DNA of 64,000 bases from Azotobacter paspali (GTDB lineage: Bacteria > Pseudomonadota > Gammaproteobacteria > Pseudomonadales > Pseudomonadaceae): NCBI RefSeq assembly GCF_042434745.1, contig NZ_JBHLSS010000127.1, one strand, 5' to 3'. Under the pieces are notes generated by a model. That model saw nothing but the letters and a program-made list of their open reading frames with translations, was not told the DNA's origin and searched no databases. Positions 27,983 through 36,218 of this stretch are shown here, one piece after another (the stretch's first letter is position 1; the number at the start of each line of letters is the position of its first letter). A program made the translations under genes and the position numbers.

Positions 27983-28381
27983 ATGCGCTTTGCCCTGCCC
28001 TATCTGCTGCCCCTCGGCCTCGTCTGGCTGGCCGGCTGTGCCCACGACGGTGGCAACTCCACCGTCACCCTCGAGGGGGACAACGACTGCCCGCTGCATC
28101 TGGAAAGTCGTCAGCACCTGGTACTGACGCTGCCCAGCAACCCGTCCACCGGCTACCGCTGGCAGATGCGCGAATCCGCCTCTCGGGTACTGCGCAGCCT
28201 GGGTCCGGAGGTCTACAGCGAAGCGAAGGAGTCGGGGGTGGTCGGCGGCGCTGGGCAATCGACCTGGCGTTTCCAGGCCGTGCAGGCCGGCCAGGACAGC
28301 CTGCTACTGGTCTACCAACGGCCTTGGGAAGCCGGCAGGGAACCGGAAAAGGTCTTCGACTGCGCTATCAGCGTCGAATGA
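27983..28381 (+). CDS. Chagasin-type (I42) protease inhibitor lipoprotein
   Basis: Small envelope lipoprotein, 132 aa from ATG 27983, with GGAG 12 bases before. The N-terminus is a lipoprotein signal (MRFALPYLLPLGLVWLAGC) with lipobox LAGC, so it is predicted to be lipid-anchored. The mature part carries the I42 inhibitor-fold loops NPSTGYRW, a GVVGGAGQSTWRF segment and YQRPWE. Family members inhibit papain-like cysteine proteases. Open frame continues 69 codons upstream but overlaps the IclR relic and lacks a signal. The target protease is unknown. Confidence 0.85.
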   Translation: MRFALPYLLPLGLVWLAGCAHDGGNSTVTLEGDNDCPLHLESRQHLVLTLPSNPSTGYRWQMRESASRVLRSLGPEVYSEAKESGVVGGAGQSTWRFQAVQAGQDSLLLVYQRPWEAGREPEKVFDCAISVE

Positions 28382-28469
28382 CCGCCCTGCGCGCATTGCC
28401 CGGCTCCGCTGTATGGGCGAGACACTCTTGGCTAAAATACTGCGCCTTGCCCCCAGTTTCGGAAACCCT

Positions 28470-29213
28470 GTGAAGCACTCTTTCGACCGTCTCTTCGCCA
28501 GACCACTCGCCGAAGTGCCGGACTTCGCCTTCAACGAAGACGTGGCCCGGGTGTTCCCGGACATGATCAAGCGCTCAGTGCCGGGTTATCCGACTATCGT
28601 CGAGAACATCGGCGTGCTCGCCGCGCAATTCGCCCGGCCCGGTACCCGCCTCTACGATCTCGGCTGCTCCCTCGGCGCCGTCAGCCAGGCACTGCGCCGC
28701 CATGTGAAGAGCGAAGGTTGCCGGGTGATCGCGGTGGACAACTCGCCGGCCATGCTTGAGCGCTGCCGCGAATACCTGCATGCCCAGGACTCCATGTTCC
28801 AGGAACTGCTGCCGGTGGAAACCGTCGAGGCGGACATCCTCGCCTTGGCGCTCGAGCCGGCTTCCCTGGTAGCGATGAACTTCACCCTGCAGTTCATTCC
28901 GCCGGAACGGCGCCTGGAACTGCTCGGCCGCATCCACCACAGCCTGTTGCCGGGCGGGGCGCTGATCCTCTCGGAAAAGCTGCGCTTTTCCGATGCCGAG
29001 GAGCATGGCCTGCTCGGCGACCTGCATCTCGCCTTCAAGCGAGCCAACGGCTACAGCGAACTGGAGATCGCGCAGAAACGCAGCGCCATCGAAAACGTGA
29101 TGAAGCCGGACAGCCTCGAGGAGCATCGCCAGCGCCTGCTAACTGCCGGCTTTCGCAAGGTGGTGCCTTGGTTCCAGTGTCTCAACTTCGCCTCGCTGAT
29201 CGCCCTGCCATGA
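28470..29213 (+). CDS. cmoA: Carboxy-S-adenosyl-L-methionine synthase
   Basis: Makes carboxy-SAM from SAM and prephenate for tRNA wobble-uridine (cmo5U34) modification. It is 247 aa from a GTG start at 28470 (VKHSFDRLFARPLAEVPDFAF), with GGAAA six bases upstream. The ATG at 28413 would add 19 residues not typical of the family. Methyltransferase-fold motifs: LYDLGCSLGAVSQAL (SAM loop), VIAVDNSPAML and MNFTLQFIPPERR. The stop overlaps the cmoB start (ATGA), so the two tRNA-modification genes are coupled. Confidence 0.94.
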   Translation: MKHSFDRLFARPLAEVPDFAFNEDVARVFPDMIKRSVPGYPTIVENIGVLAAQFARPGTRLYDLGCSLGAVSQALRRHVKSEGCRVIAVDNSPAMLERCREYLHAQDSMFQELLPVETVEADILALALEPASLVAMNFTLQFIPPERRLELLGRIHHSLLPGGALILSEKLRFSDAEEHGLLGDLHLAFKRANGYSELEIAQKRSAIENVMKPDSLEEHRQRLLTAGFRKVVPWFQCLNFASLIALP

Positions 29214-30169
29214 TCGACTTGTCCCCGCTCGTCCGCCGCCTCGCCGGCACCCCTCTAGCCGCCTGGGCCGACAGCCTTCCGGCCGAGCTGGACGAACGGC
29301 TGACCCGCAGCCATGGCGACCTACAACGCTGGAAGTCGGCATTGCAGGCCCTACCCGCATTGACGGCTGAGCGCATCGAGCTGAATGGGCGGGTGAGCCT
29401 GAGCGGTACTTGCCACGAAGAGACCCGCACAGCCCTGCGCCAGGCCCTGCTCGCCCTGTCGCCCTGGCGCAAGGGTCCCTTCGAGCTGTTCGGCGTATTC
29501 GTCGATACCGAGTGGCGCTCGGACTGGAAGTGGCAGCGGGTCGCTCCGCATCTGGATCTGCGCGGCCGGCGCATCCTCGATGTCGGCTGCGGCAATGGCT
29601 ACTACATGTGGCGCATGCTCGGCGCCGGTGCCGACTGCGTGATCGGCATCGATCCCAACTGGCTGTTCTTCTGCCAGTTCCTCGCGCTCCGGCATTACCT
29701 ACCGGAACTGCCCGCCTGGCATCTGCCCCTCGCTCTCGAGGACCTGCCGGAAAAGCTGGAAGGCTTCGATACGGTGTTCTCCATGGGTGTGCTCTATCAC
29801 CGTCGCTCGCCGATCGACCACCTGCTAGCGCTCAAGGATTGCCTGAACTCGGGGGGCGAACTGTTGCTGGAAACCCTGGTGGTCGACGGCGATGTCGGCA
29901 CCGTACTGGTACCAGAAGACCGCTACGCACAGATGCGCAACGTCTGGTTCCTGCCCTCGGTGGCGGCCCTGGAACTGTGGCTGCGCCGCGCCGGCTTCGT
30001 CGAAGTGCGCTGCGTGGATGTCGCCGTCACCTCCGTAGAGGAACAACGCGCCACCGAATGGATGACTTTCCAGTCTCTGCCAGACTTTCTCGATCCAGCC
30101 GACCGAAGCAAAACGGTCGAAGGCCTGCCCGCACCAACCCGTGCTGTGCTGCTGGCCCGCAAGCCCTGA
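29210..30169 (+). CDS. cmoB: tRNA U34 carboxymethyltransferase
   Basis: Transfers the carboxymethyl group from carboxy-SAM to 5-hydroxyuridine-34 of tRNA. It is 319 aa from ATG 29210. Family signatures are GPFELFGVFVDTEWRSDWKW, the SAM motif ILDVGCGNGYYMWRMLGAGA, GIDPNWLFFCQF, and FDTVFSMGVLYHRRSPIDHL. The four-base overlap with cmoA and the pathway link make the assignment firm. Confidence 0.96.
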   Translation: MIDLSPLVRRLAGTPLAAWADSLPAELDERLTRSHGDLQRWKSALQALPALTAERIELNGRVSLSGTCHEETRTALRQALLALSPWRKGPFELFGVFVDTEWRSDWKWQRVAPHLDLRGRRILDVGCGNGYYMWRMLGAGADCVIGIDPNWLFFCQFLALRHYLPELPAWHLPLALEDLPEKLEGFDTVFSMGVLYHRRSPIDHLLALKDCLNSGGELLLETLVVDGDVGTVLVPEDRYAQMRNVWFLPSVAALELWLRRAGFVEVRCVDVAVTSVEEQRATEWMTFQSLPDFLDPADRSKTVEGLPAPTRAVLLARKP

Positions 30170-30198
30170 ACCCGTTCCCCCTCACCGGCAGGAGGCGA

Positions 30199-30408
30199 GT
30201 GTATAGCCGCTGGCTGATGATCCTCGGAGCGGCTCTGCTGCTGCCCGGCATCGCGCTGCAGCATGCCTCCTGGCTGTTCAGCTGGTTCGGTCGCCTGCCG
30301 GGCGATATCCACATCGAGACGGAGCGCGGCGGACTCTTCATCCCCTTCACCTCCATGCTGCTGATCAGCCTGGTGGCGAGCCTGTTGTTCAATCTGTTTC
30401 GCCGTTAG
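30199..30408 (+). CDS. Small DUF2905 membrane protein
   Basis: 69-aa inner-membrane protein, too short to stand out as an open frame by itself. It reads from GTG 30199 (VYSRWLMILGAALLLPGIAL) after AGGAGG, with two membrane helices (about 5-23 and 48-66) and the DUF2905 core GRLPGDIHIE between them. The spacing from AGGAGG to the GTG is short; a later ATG at 30217 is the alternative. Function unknown. Its TAG overlaps the TAA of convergent pdxJ by two bases. Confidence 0.82.
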   Translation: MYSRWLMILGAALLLPGIALQHASWLFSWFGRLPGDIHIETERGGLFIPFTSMLLISLVASLLFNLFRR

Positions 30409-31151
30409 CGACGTGACGCGGCGCCCACCATCAGCAGCTTCATCTCTTGCACTGCTGCCTTGAAGCCGACGAACAGGGCATGCGCGACTATGGCATGACC
30501 GATATTCAGCTCGTGCATGCCCGGAATGGCCGCCACCGGCTCAACATTGTGGTAGTGCAGACCATGGCCGGCATTGACGATCAACCCATGACTCAGGCCG
30601 TACTCCACGCCATCGCGGATGCGCGCCAACTCGCGCGCCGTCTCCGCCGGGGTGTGCGCATCGGCATAGCGTCCGGTGTGCAATTCGACGGCCGGTGCGC
30701 CGATGCGCGCAGCGGCCTCGATCTGCTGCGGTTCAGCGTCGATGAACAGTGACACCTCGCAGCCGATACGCGCCAGGCGCTCCACTGCGGCACGAATGCG
30801 TGCCTCCTGGCCGGCGACGTCCAGCCCTCCTTCGGTGGTCAGCTCCTGGCGGGTCTCGGGGACGAAACAGGCGTGCGCCGGGCGGATCAGTTCGGCGAAG
30901 GCGAGCATCTCTTCGGTGACGCCCATTTCGAAGTTCATCCGCGTCTGCAGCACCTCCTTGAGCACCCGCACATCGCGCTCCTGGATATGCCGGCGATCCT
31001 CGCGCAGATGCACGGTGATACCATCAGCCCCGGCCTCCTCGGCATCCAGTGCGGCCTTGAGCGGATCCGGATAGCGGGTGCCGCGGGCCTGACGCAGGGT
31101 CGCCACATGATCAATGTTCACGCCGAGCAGAATACGGTTGGCTTCAGTCAC
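30405..31151 (-). CDS. pdxJ: Pyridoxine 5'-phosphate synthase
   Basis: Condenses 1-deoxyxylulose-5-phosphate with 3-amino-2-oxopropyl phosphate to pyridoxine 5'-phosphate, the last ring-forming step of vitamin B6 synthesis. It is 248 aa. Signatures: LGVNIDHVATLRQARGT, GADGITVHLREDRRHIQERD, NFEMGVTEEM, and the C-terminal phosphate-binding NAGHGLHYHN with ELNIGHAIVAHALFVG. It starts at 31151 inside the 3' end of recO (8-bp overlap), the usual recO-pdxJ coupling. Confidence 0.96.
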   Translation of the reverse strand: MTEANRILLGVNIDHVATLRQARGTRYPDPLKAALDAEEAGADGITVHLREDRRHIQERDVRVLKEVLQTRMNFEMGVTEEMLAFAELIRPAHACFVPETRQELTTEGGLDVAGQEARIRAAVERLARIGCEVSLFIDAEPQQIEAAARIGAPAVELHTGRYADAHTPAETARELARIRDGVEYGLSHGLIVNAGHGLHYHNVEPVAAIPGMHELNIGHAIVAHALFVGFKAAVQEMKLLMVGAASRR

Positions 31152-31836
31152 GGGAAGACTCCTTGAGATTCGTGAAGAGTTCGCGGCTTACCAGCGGCCG
31201 ACCGCCGAGATGAGGCACCAGGGCTTGGCGCATCAGGCGCTTAGCCGCGGCCAGAGCACCGGGAAACCGCCAGTCGGCCTCAGCCATCGCCAACAGTTCG
31301 CCACCATTGAATAGGCCCGGCTGCAACTGGTCGACGGGCTCCAGTCCGACATCCGGCAGCAAGCGGTAGAGCCTTCGGACCTGCACGGACTGGCCGTTCA
31401 GATCGCGATCCAGGGAAAAACCATAGCCCAGCTCCACCAGCAGGCGCCATTCGAAGGCGCGCAACAGCGGCTCCAGCGGACGCCCAGCAGCCAATGCATC
31501 GAGGGTCAGGGAGTAATGTTCGAACAGGGACGGAAAGGGATCTTCAGGAGGCAAAAGACGGATCAACAACTCGTTCAGGTAGAGCCCGCCGAACAGGCTG
31601 GTGCCAGTCAACCAACGGGGAGAGCCGTTGCTTTCCAGGCGGGCGACGCTCTTCAGCTCGCTCCGGCCGCGCAATACCAGCTCCAGCGGTACGAAGGGTC
31701 GAGCCAGACTGCCAGATTTGCCGCGCGCGGAACGCATCGCAGCACGCAGTCTCCCTTGCGGGGTGAAGAAGTCCGCCAGCACGCTGCTTTCCCTGTAGGG
31801 ACGGCTATGCAGGATAAAGGCAGGTTGGCTGGTCAT
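31144..31836 (-). CDS. recO: DNA repair protein RecO
   Basis: Mediator that loads RecA on SSB-coated single-stranded DNA with RecR. It is 230 aa. An N-terminal OB fold (QPAFILHSRPYRESSVLADFFTPQGRLRAAMRSARG) is followed by a helical C-terminal half; FEWRLLVELGYGFSLDRD is typical. It overlaps pdxJ by 8 bp. In Pseudomonas era lies immediately upstream; here about 2.8 kb including an alginate lyase gene separates them, so recO-pdxJ transcription must use another promoter or read through. Confidence 0.94.
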   Translation of the reverse strand: MTSQPAFILHSRPYRESSVLADFFTPQGRLRAAMRSARGKSGSLARPFVPLELVLRGRSELKSVARLESNGSPRWLTGTSLFGGLYLNELLIRLLPPEDPFPSLFEHYSLTLDALAAGRPLEPLLRAFEWRLLVELGYGFSLDRDLNGQSVQVRRLYRLLPDVGLEPVDQLQPGLFNGGELLAMAEADWRFPGALAAAKRLMRQALVPHLGGRPLVSRELFTNLKESSRD

Positions 31837-31883
31837 TGTGAGGGTAGGCAGGAAAGATCCATTTCCTGCCTCTTTCCGGCTCT

Positions 31884-32037
31884 AGCAGTCTGCTGAAAAA
31901 CCCCTTGGCCAGCATGAAGCAGCGCTTTTTCAAGGGGAGACGAGACATTTTACACTGGATCTTGCCCATCTTTCACTCTGAATCAGCGAGTCGAATAAAC
32001 TCATGACACTGAAACGAGGTCTTTTTCAGCAAGCAGC
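31884..32037. mobile_element. Possible small IS-derived inverted-repeat element
   Basis: GCAGTCTGCTGAAAAACCCC near 31885 and, inverted, GCTGCTTGCTGAAAAAGACC near 32018-32037 form imperfect terminal repeats about 150 bp apart, sharing TGCTGAAAAA. The ends resemble those of IS1182- or IS5-type elements. The interior has no open frame but holds a CCCCTTG/CAAGGGG hairpin. It could be a deletion derivative (MITE-like) or a pair of solo ends. It lies between the lyase stop and the recO start, so it may also act as a terminator or insertion scar. Confidence 0.5.
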
Positions 32038-32047
32038 GAAATAGCCG

Positions 32048-33454
32048 TCAGACAATCAGCGCGCTGGTATCCGTCACGCTGTCATCGACACCGACAACCG
32101 TCACCAGAGTGACATCTGCGGCAGACCCCTTAGCTCCGTCGGCATCGACGTGCACTTCATAAGTATTATCGGTAGTTTTCTCAAAATCGATGAATCCATT
32201 GGATTTCAAATCTTTCAAAGACATGTCATCACCGCCTCGGGAGAAATCCTCCACCAGTGAGGAAATATCAATCACATCTCCCGAACGGAAGTCGGTAATG
32301 GTGTCACCAGCGTCTTTGAGGCTGGTGAATACAAACTTGTCCGCACCGCTGCCACCTTCGAGCAAGTCTTTACCAGGCCCGCCCTGCAGCACGTCATCGC
32401 CGGCAGTACCATAGAGCTTATCGTCACCGGCATCTCCGTACAGCTTGTCGTTACCGCTATTCCCATGCAACTCATCGTTGCCGTCACGGCCATATAACTT
32501 GTCATCCGCACCATTTGCACGGATGACATCGTTCTCTTTGGTTCCGGTAAGGGAATTGGCCTTATTGTCACCCTTCAGGGTTGCAGAAGTCGAGGAAGTC
32601 GAACTGGAACTACCGGTAGTGCTGCTGGACTGGCTCTCGGTGTCAGTCGCGGAGCTAGGCGTAGTGCTGGTGCTGGTGCTGGTGCTGGTGCTGGTGCTGG
32701 TGCTTTGCGTAGTCTGCTCCTGCAGACCGGCAAGACCGCCACCACTGGTATGAGCGAAATCCAAGCCGTAGAAGGATACCTGAGCGTTACCCGAGCCGCT
32801 GCTGTCATTGACGCCCAAGTAAGCCCCAGCCTTGAAGTAAAACTTATCCGACTGCCAGACGGAACTGATATTGCTGGTCGAGGTGTATGTATTGCCATCG
32901 GCATGGACTTCAACCGTAAGCTCATCACCCTTGGCATCGATCTTGTAGGAGAACTTCTCGTTCAAGGACACATTGGGCTCATTGCCATTGGCGTCCTTGA
33001 GAGCGAAAGTCGTCTCGGTATTCTTAGAGCCGGCTCGGTCGTTTACAAAATAAACCTTCCCGTTTTCATAATAAAGACGGACAAGTTCCTCGTCCTGACC
33101 ATGAATCTGGCCAACGACCACCCGACCCGGGCTGCCATCGGACTTTTGCGGAACCTTGTCCACCTCGAGGGTTGCCGTCATGGTGCCACCCTCGCTGAGC
33201 TTCCAGGCGGCACGCTCGCTCCCGTTCATCTCGCGCAGTTCGGAACGCGGATACTTGGAGCCGCTGGTCGTCGCACCATTTACCATGGCAGAGAAAACCA
33301 TGGCCTTATCAGACGCATCGTAAAAATAGTTAGAGTTCTCATACCCCACAAGATTCTCTACTTCCACGGCTACACCGCTGGTGCTGCCCTTACTATCAAC
33401 CGGCAAAGTGAGTTTCCAGTTGCGAAGGTCGAAATAATCCGAGTTGTAAGCCAT
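32048..33454 (-). CDS. RTX-tailed alginate lyase, PL7 family
   Basis: Cleaves alginate by beta-elimination; 468 aa from ATG 33454 after GAGAGGAAAG. The PL7 domain (about 6-235) has the three diagnostic motifs: RSELRE (70-75), QIHG (117-120, catalytic H119) and YFKAGAYLG (206-214, catalytic Y212). A Ser/Thr linker (about 251-290) leads to a calcium-binding R-module with six RTX nonapeptides (about 322-375, GRDGNDELH, GNSGNDKLY and so on) and an acidic tail ending in LIV. There is no N-terminal signal peptide; the tail implies type I secretion, as for Azotobacter AlgE epimerases and AlyA3. QIH lyases often prefer G-containing blocks, which is tentative here. It sits inside the era-recO operon. 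Confidence 0.93.
   Translation of the reverse strand: MAYNSDYFDLRNWKLTLPVDSKGSTSGVAVEVENLVGYENSNYFYDASDKAMVFSAMVNGATTSGSKYPRSELREMNGSERAAWKLSEGGTMTATLEVDKVPQKSDGSPGRVVVGQIHGQDEELVRLYYENGKVYFVNDRAGSKNTETTFALKDANGNEPNVSLNEKFSYKIDAKGDELTVEVHADGNTYTSTSNISSVWQSDKFYFKAGAYLGVNDSSGSGNAQVSFYGLDFAHTSGGGLAGLQEQTTQSTSTSTSTSTSTSTTPSSATDTESQSSSTTGSSSSTSSTSATLKGDNKANSLTGTKENDVIRANGADDKLYGRDGNDELHGNSGNDKLYGDAGDDKLYGTAGDDVLQGGPGKDLLEGGSGADKFVFTSLKDAGDTITDFRSGDVIDISSLVEDFSRGGDDMSLKDLKSNGFIDFEKTTDNTYEVHVDADGAKGSAADVTLVTVVGVDDSVTDTSALIV
32664..32704. repeat. Hexanucleotide tandem repeat in the lyase linker
   Basis: The unit GTGCTG is repeated about 6.8 times without interruption. On the minus strand it encodes the Ser-Thr dipeptide repeat of the linker (about residues 251-264). 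Because the unit is six bases, slippage would change linker length without shifting frame. Confidence 0.9.
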
Positions 33455-34633
33455 CTTTCCTCTCAATTAATAATTTGCTCTGATCACATCCCGTGACATT
33501 GATTGAAAACACCAAGTCGGGCAGCAGGCCATAACCCCAAATTCAAAAGGGCAAAAAGTGAACTACAAGCCCAGCTAAACCGACCGGTTCGAGACAGCCA
33601 CCCAGAAAGGCGGCAATACTGGACAATCCGAACGAGGTTTCGTACAGACTCACTCGGTCCGGCTTGAAAACAATCAGGCTACTTGGCAACCCGACAGAAT
33701 AAATTAGGTACTGCCATTACCCCCCAAAGCCCAGTATCCGGCACAGAGGTACCTCGGGCTTAACCCGACGAGAATACTTGCAGAATATATTGGCGCATGC
33801 GTGAAAGGCCCTGCAGCCAAGATCGTACAAGTGTACCTGCCGAATAAATCGCATATGCTGCCGAGTTTAAAGCACGCAGCAAATGGCAAGATCGTCTTGT
33901 ATCGCTATACCTCTGGCACACCCCAGTGGCATTGAATACTCGAAAAATTTCGAGCATAGCTAGCCCGTCTCCAGCCTCTAGAACAGGCAAGAAATCATCG
34001 TGATCAACACGAAACGAAACGACCGACTGTAAGTCCCTATAATTGAAATATCGGGCCGAATATCCGGCAAAATTCTTTCACATAATTTTCAACAACCGAA
34101 GCACACTTACCCCTAAAACGCCATCGATTCTGAACAACTTTCCCGCAGGATTCCAGTCCATTCGTCGCTTCGCTTAAGCGAGTCGATATAGGACAACAGA
34201 TAGATAACTATATCGTTATGAAAAATACGAAATTCAACGAGGCTCGAACGAGAGAATGAGCAAAGAATATAGCCGACAATGATACCATTAGGCCATAAAT
34301 ATTTCGTATATGTCACCATTTGCTTTCCAATGAAACATCGGAAATTACAACTCAATTTGGGAAAGTAATAGGGAGAATATGTGGGAGATTTGCGCCTAAT
34401 TTGGCGCGGCTTCGATTGCGGGAGGAGAATCGTCGCATACCCCTGTAGCCCTGTCTGGAATGGGGCTACAAGACGTACGGATTCAAAGGCAAAAGGCCAC
34501 CATGTGCCAGCATGCCGCAGGGCCTCCAACACGCATAAGGAGGAATGGGGAAAGGGGGAACCGAACGAGAAGAGAACAAGAAAGTTTCGCCTAATGGCAA
34601 GGAGCCCCTTGCGGGTTGTTAAGCAAGAAAGGA
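33455..34633. other. 1.18-kb gene-poor, A/T-richer region
   Basis: Between the lyase start and the era stop. It must hold the lyase promoter. Short frames (61-139 codons, for example 34113-34532 minus) have no recognisable family, no strong ribosome sites and base use unlike the neighbouring genes. A perfect 8-bp hairpin TGTAGCCC (34444-34451) / GGGCTACA (34463-34470) is present. The composition and position suggest imported or decayed DNA that came with the lyase. Confidence 0.6.
34597..34612 (-). terminator. Weak hairpin downstream of era
   Basis: GCAAGG and CCTTGC (34597-34602 and 34607-34612) form a 6-bp stem with a 4-nt loop 22 bases past the era stop. No U-run follows, so termination is only possible. 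It would separate the lep-rnc-era operon from the lyase insert. Confidence 0.35.
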
Positions 34634-35536
34634 TTAGCTATCGCGATATCCCAACGAATGAAGGGCCCGCTCATCATCGGACCAACCGCCCTTCACCTTG
34701 ACCCATAGGTTAAGCATGACCTTGGAATCGAAAAGAACCTCCATGCCCTGGCGAGCCTCCTTGCCAATACGCTTGATCCGTTCGCCCTTCTCTCCAATGA
34801 TGATTTTCTTCTGCCCCTCGCGCTCGACAAGGATCAGCGCATGGATATGCAGAACCTGCCCCTGCTGCTTGAAGTCCTCGATTTCCACGGTGACCTGGTA
34901 GGGCAACTCGGCTCCGAGCTGGCGCATGATCTTTTCCCGCACCAGTTCGGCGGCGAGAAAGCGGCTGGAGCGATCGGTGATCTGGTCTTCCGGGAAGAAA
35001 TGCTCGCCCTGCGGCAAACGCCCGGCGACCAACCGCTCCAAGGTATCCAGATTGTGTCCGTGCAATGCGGAAATAGGTACGATTTCGGCATTGGGCAATT
35101 GCTGCGCCAACCATTGTAGATGCGGCAGCAACTCAACTTTATCCTCGAGGCGGTCAGCCTTGTTCACCGCAATCAGAACCGGCCCCTGCATATATTGAAG
35201 ACGATCGAGCACCAATTGGTCCTCTTCGGTCCAGCGCATGCGATCGACCACGAAGATCACCACATCGACATCCTTCAGCGCAGCCGAGGCGGTCTTGTTC
35301 ATATAGCGGTTGAGTGCCTTGTCGTTCTGCTTGTGCAGGCCGGGGGTATCGACATAGATCGCCTGCACGTCGCCTTCGGTCTTGATACCCAGCATGTTGT
35401 GACGAGTGGTCTGCGGCTTGCGCGAGGTGATTGCCAGCTTCTGCCCGAGAATGTGGTTGAGCAGTGTGGATTTGCCCACATTGGGGCGTCCAACGATGGC
35501 CACGTAGCCACAGCGCAACGAATTTTCCTCAGTCAT
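34634..35536 (-). CDS. era: GTPase Era, ribosome assembly
   Basis: Essential GTPase that binds the 3' end of 16S rRNA during 30S maturation. It is 300 aa from ATG 35536, which has GGAG about 7 nt upstream; the longer frame to 35617 lies inside rnc. GTPase motifs: G1 GRPNVGKS (16-23), G2 region TRHNM, G3 DTPG and G4 NKAD. The C-terminal KH RNA-binding domain includes IIGEKGERIKRIGKEARQ. It overlaps rnc by eight bases and forms the lepA-lepB-rnc-era operon. Confidence 0.97.
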   Translation of the reverse strand: MTEENSLRCGYVAIVGRPNVGKSTLLNHILGQKLAITSRKPQTTRHNMLGIKTEGDVQAIYVDTPGLHKQNDKALNRYMNKTASAALKDVDVVIFVVDRMRWTEEDQLVLDRLQYMQGPVLIAVNKADRLEDKVELLPHLQWLAQQLPNAEIVPISALHGHNLDTLERLVAGRLPQGEHFFPEDQITDRSSRFLAAELVREKIMRQLGAELPYQVTVEIEDFKQQGQVLHIHALILVEREGQKKIIIGEKGERIKRIGKEARQGMEVLFDSKVMLNLWVKVKGGWSDDERALHSLGYRDS

Positions 35537-36218
35537 TGCCATTCTCCACTCCAAGGGCCACCAGCGCCGCCGCTGCCGCCACCTGCTCGGCGATGCGACG
35601 ACTGGCCCCCTGGCCATAAGTTTTGTCGTTCAGCAGAGCCACTCGGCATTCGACGAAGAACGTCCGGCAATGCGGCTCACCCTGGATGTCCACCACCTCA
35701 TAACGGGGCAGCTCGCAAGCCCTGGACTGGAGAAATTCCTGCAGGCGGGTTTTGGGGTCCTTGTTGGTGTCGACCAGGGTCAGGCTATCCAATTCGCCGG
35801 CCAGCCAACCCAGGACACACTCGCGCACTGTATTCAGACCAGCGTCGAGGTAGATGGCCCCAATCAATGCCTCGAGAGCATCGGCAAGAATGGATTCACG
35901 CCGAAAGCCGCCGCTTTTCAGCTCACCGGAGCCAAGCCGCAGATGGTCACCGAGATCGAAGCCACGGGCCAGCAAGGCCAGAGTTTCGCCCTTGACCAGC
36001 CGGGCCCGCAGACGCGACAGCTGCCCCTCCTTTGCCTGAGGGAAGCGCTCGAACAAGGCCTCGCCAGCGACGAAATTGAGGATGGCATCGCCGAGAAACT
36101 CCAGCCTCTCATTGTTTCGACTGGCAAAACTGCGATGAGTCAGCGCCAGGAGCATCAGATCCTGGTTCTTAAAAGTATGGCCGAGCTTGCGCTCAAGACG
36201 GTTCAGGGATGCGCTCAC
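35529..36218 (-). CDS. rnc: Ribonuclease III
   Basis: Double-strand-specific endoribonuclease for rRNA and mRNA processing. It is 229 aa from a GTG at 36218 whose GTGA overlaps the stop of the upstream DUF4845 frame. The catalytic signature NNERLEFLGDAIL lies near 35-47, the second acidic site in ADALEALIGAIYLDAG, and the C-terminal dsRNA-binding domain covers about 154-225 (DPKTRLQEFLQ, GQGASRRIAEQVAAAAAL). Confidence 0.97.
   Translation of the reverse strand: MSASLNRLERKLGHTFKNQDLMLLALTHRSFASRNNERLEFLGDAILNFVAGEALFERFPQAKEGQLSRLRARLVKGETLALLARGFDLGDHLRLGSGELKSGGFRRESILADALEALIGAIYLDAGLNTVRECVLGWLAGELDSLTLVDTNKDPKTRLQEFLQSRACELPRYEVVDIQGEPHCRTFFVECRVALLNDKTYGQGASRRIAEQVAAAAALVALGVENGND

Noticed and set aside
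32664..32704. Possible CRISPR-like repeat
   Set aside because: It is a 6-bp coding microsatellite without spacers; no CRISPR array or cas gene is in the window.
33560..33600. tRNA-like GGTTCGAGAC element
   Set aside because: No acceptor or anticodon stem pairs with it; chance match. No tRNA gene was found anywhere in the window.
34113..34532. 139-codon minus-strand frame in the gap between lyase and era
   Set aside because: No family, poor ribosome site, low-GC codon pattern; chance frame.
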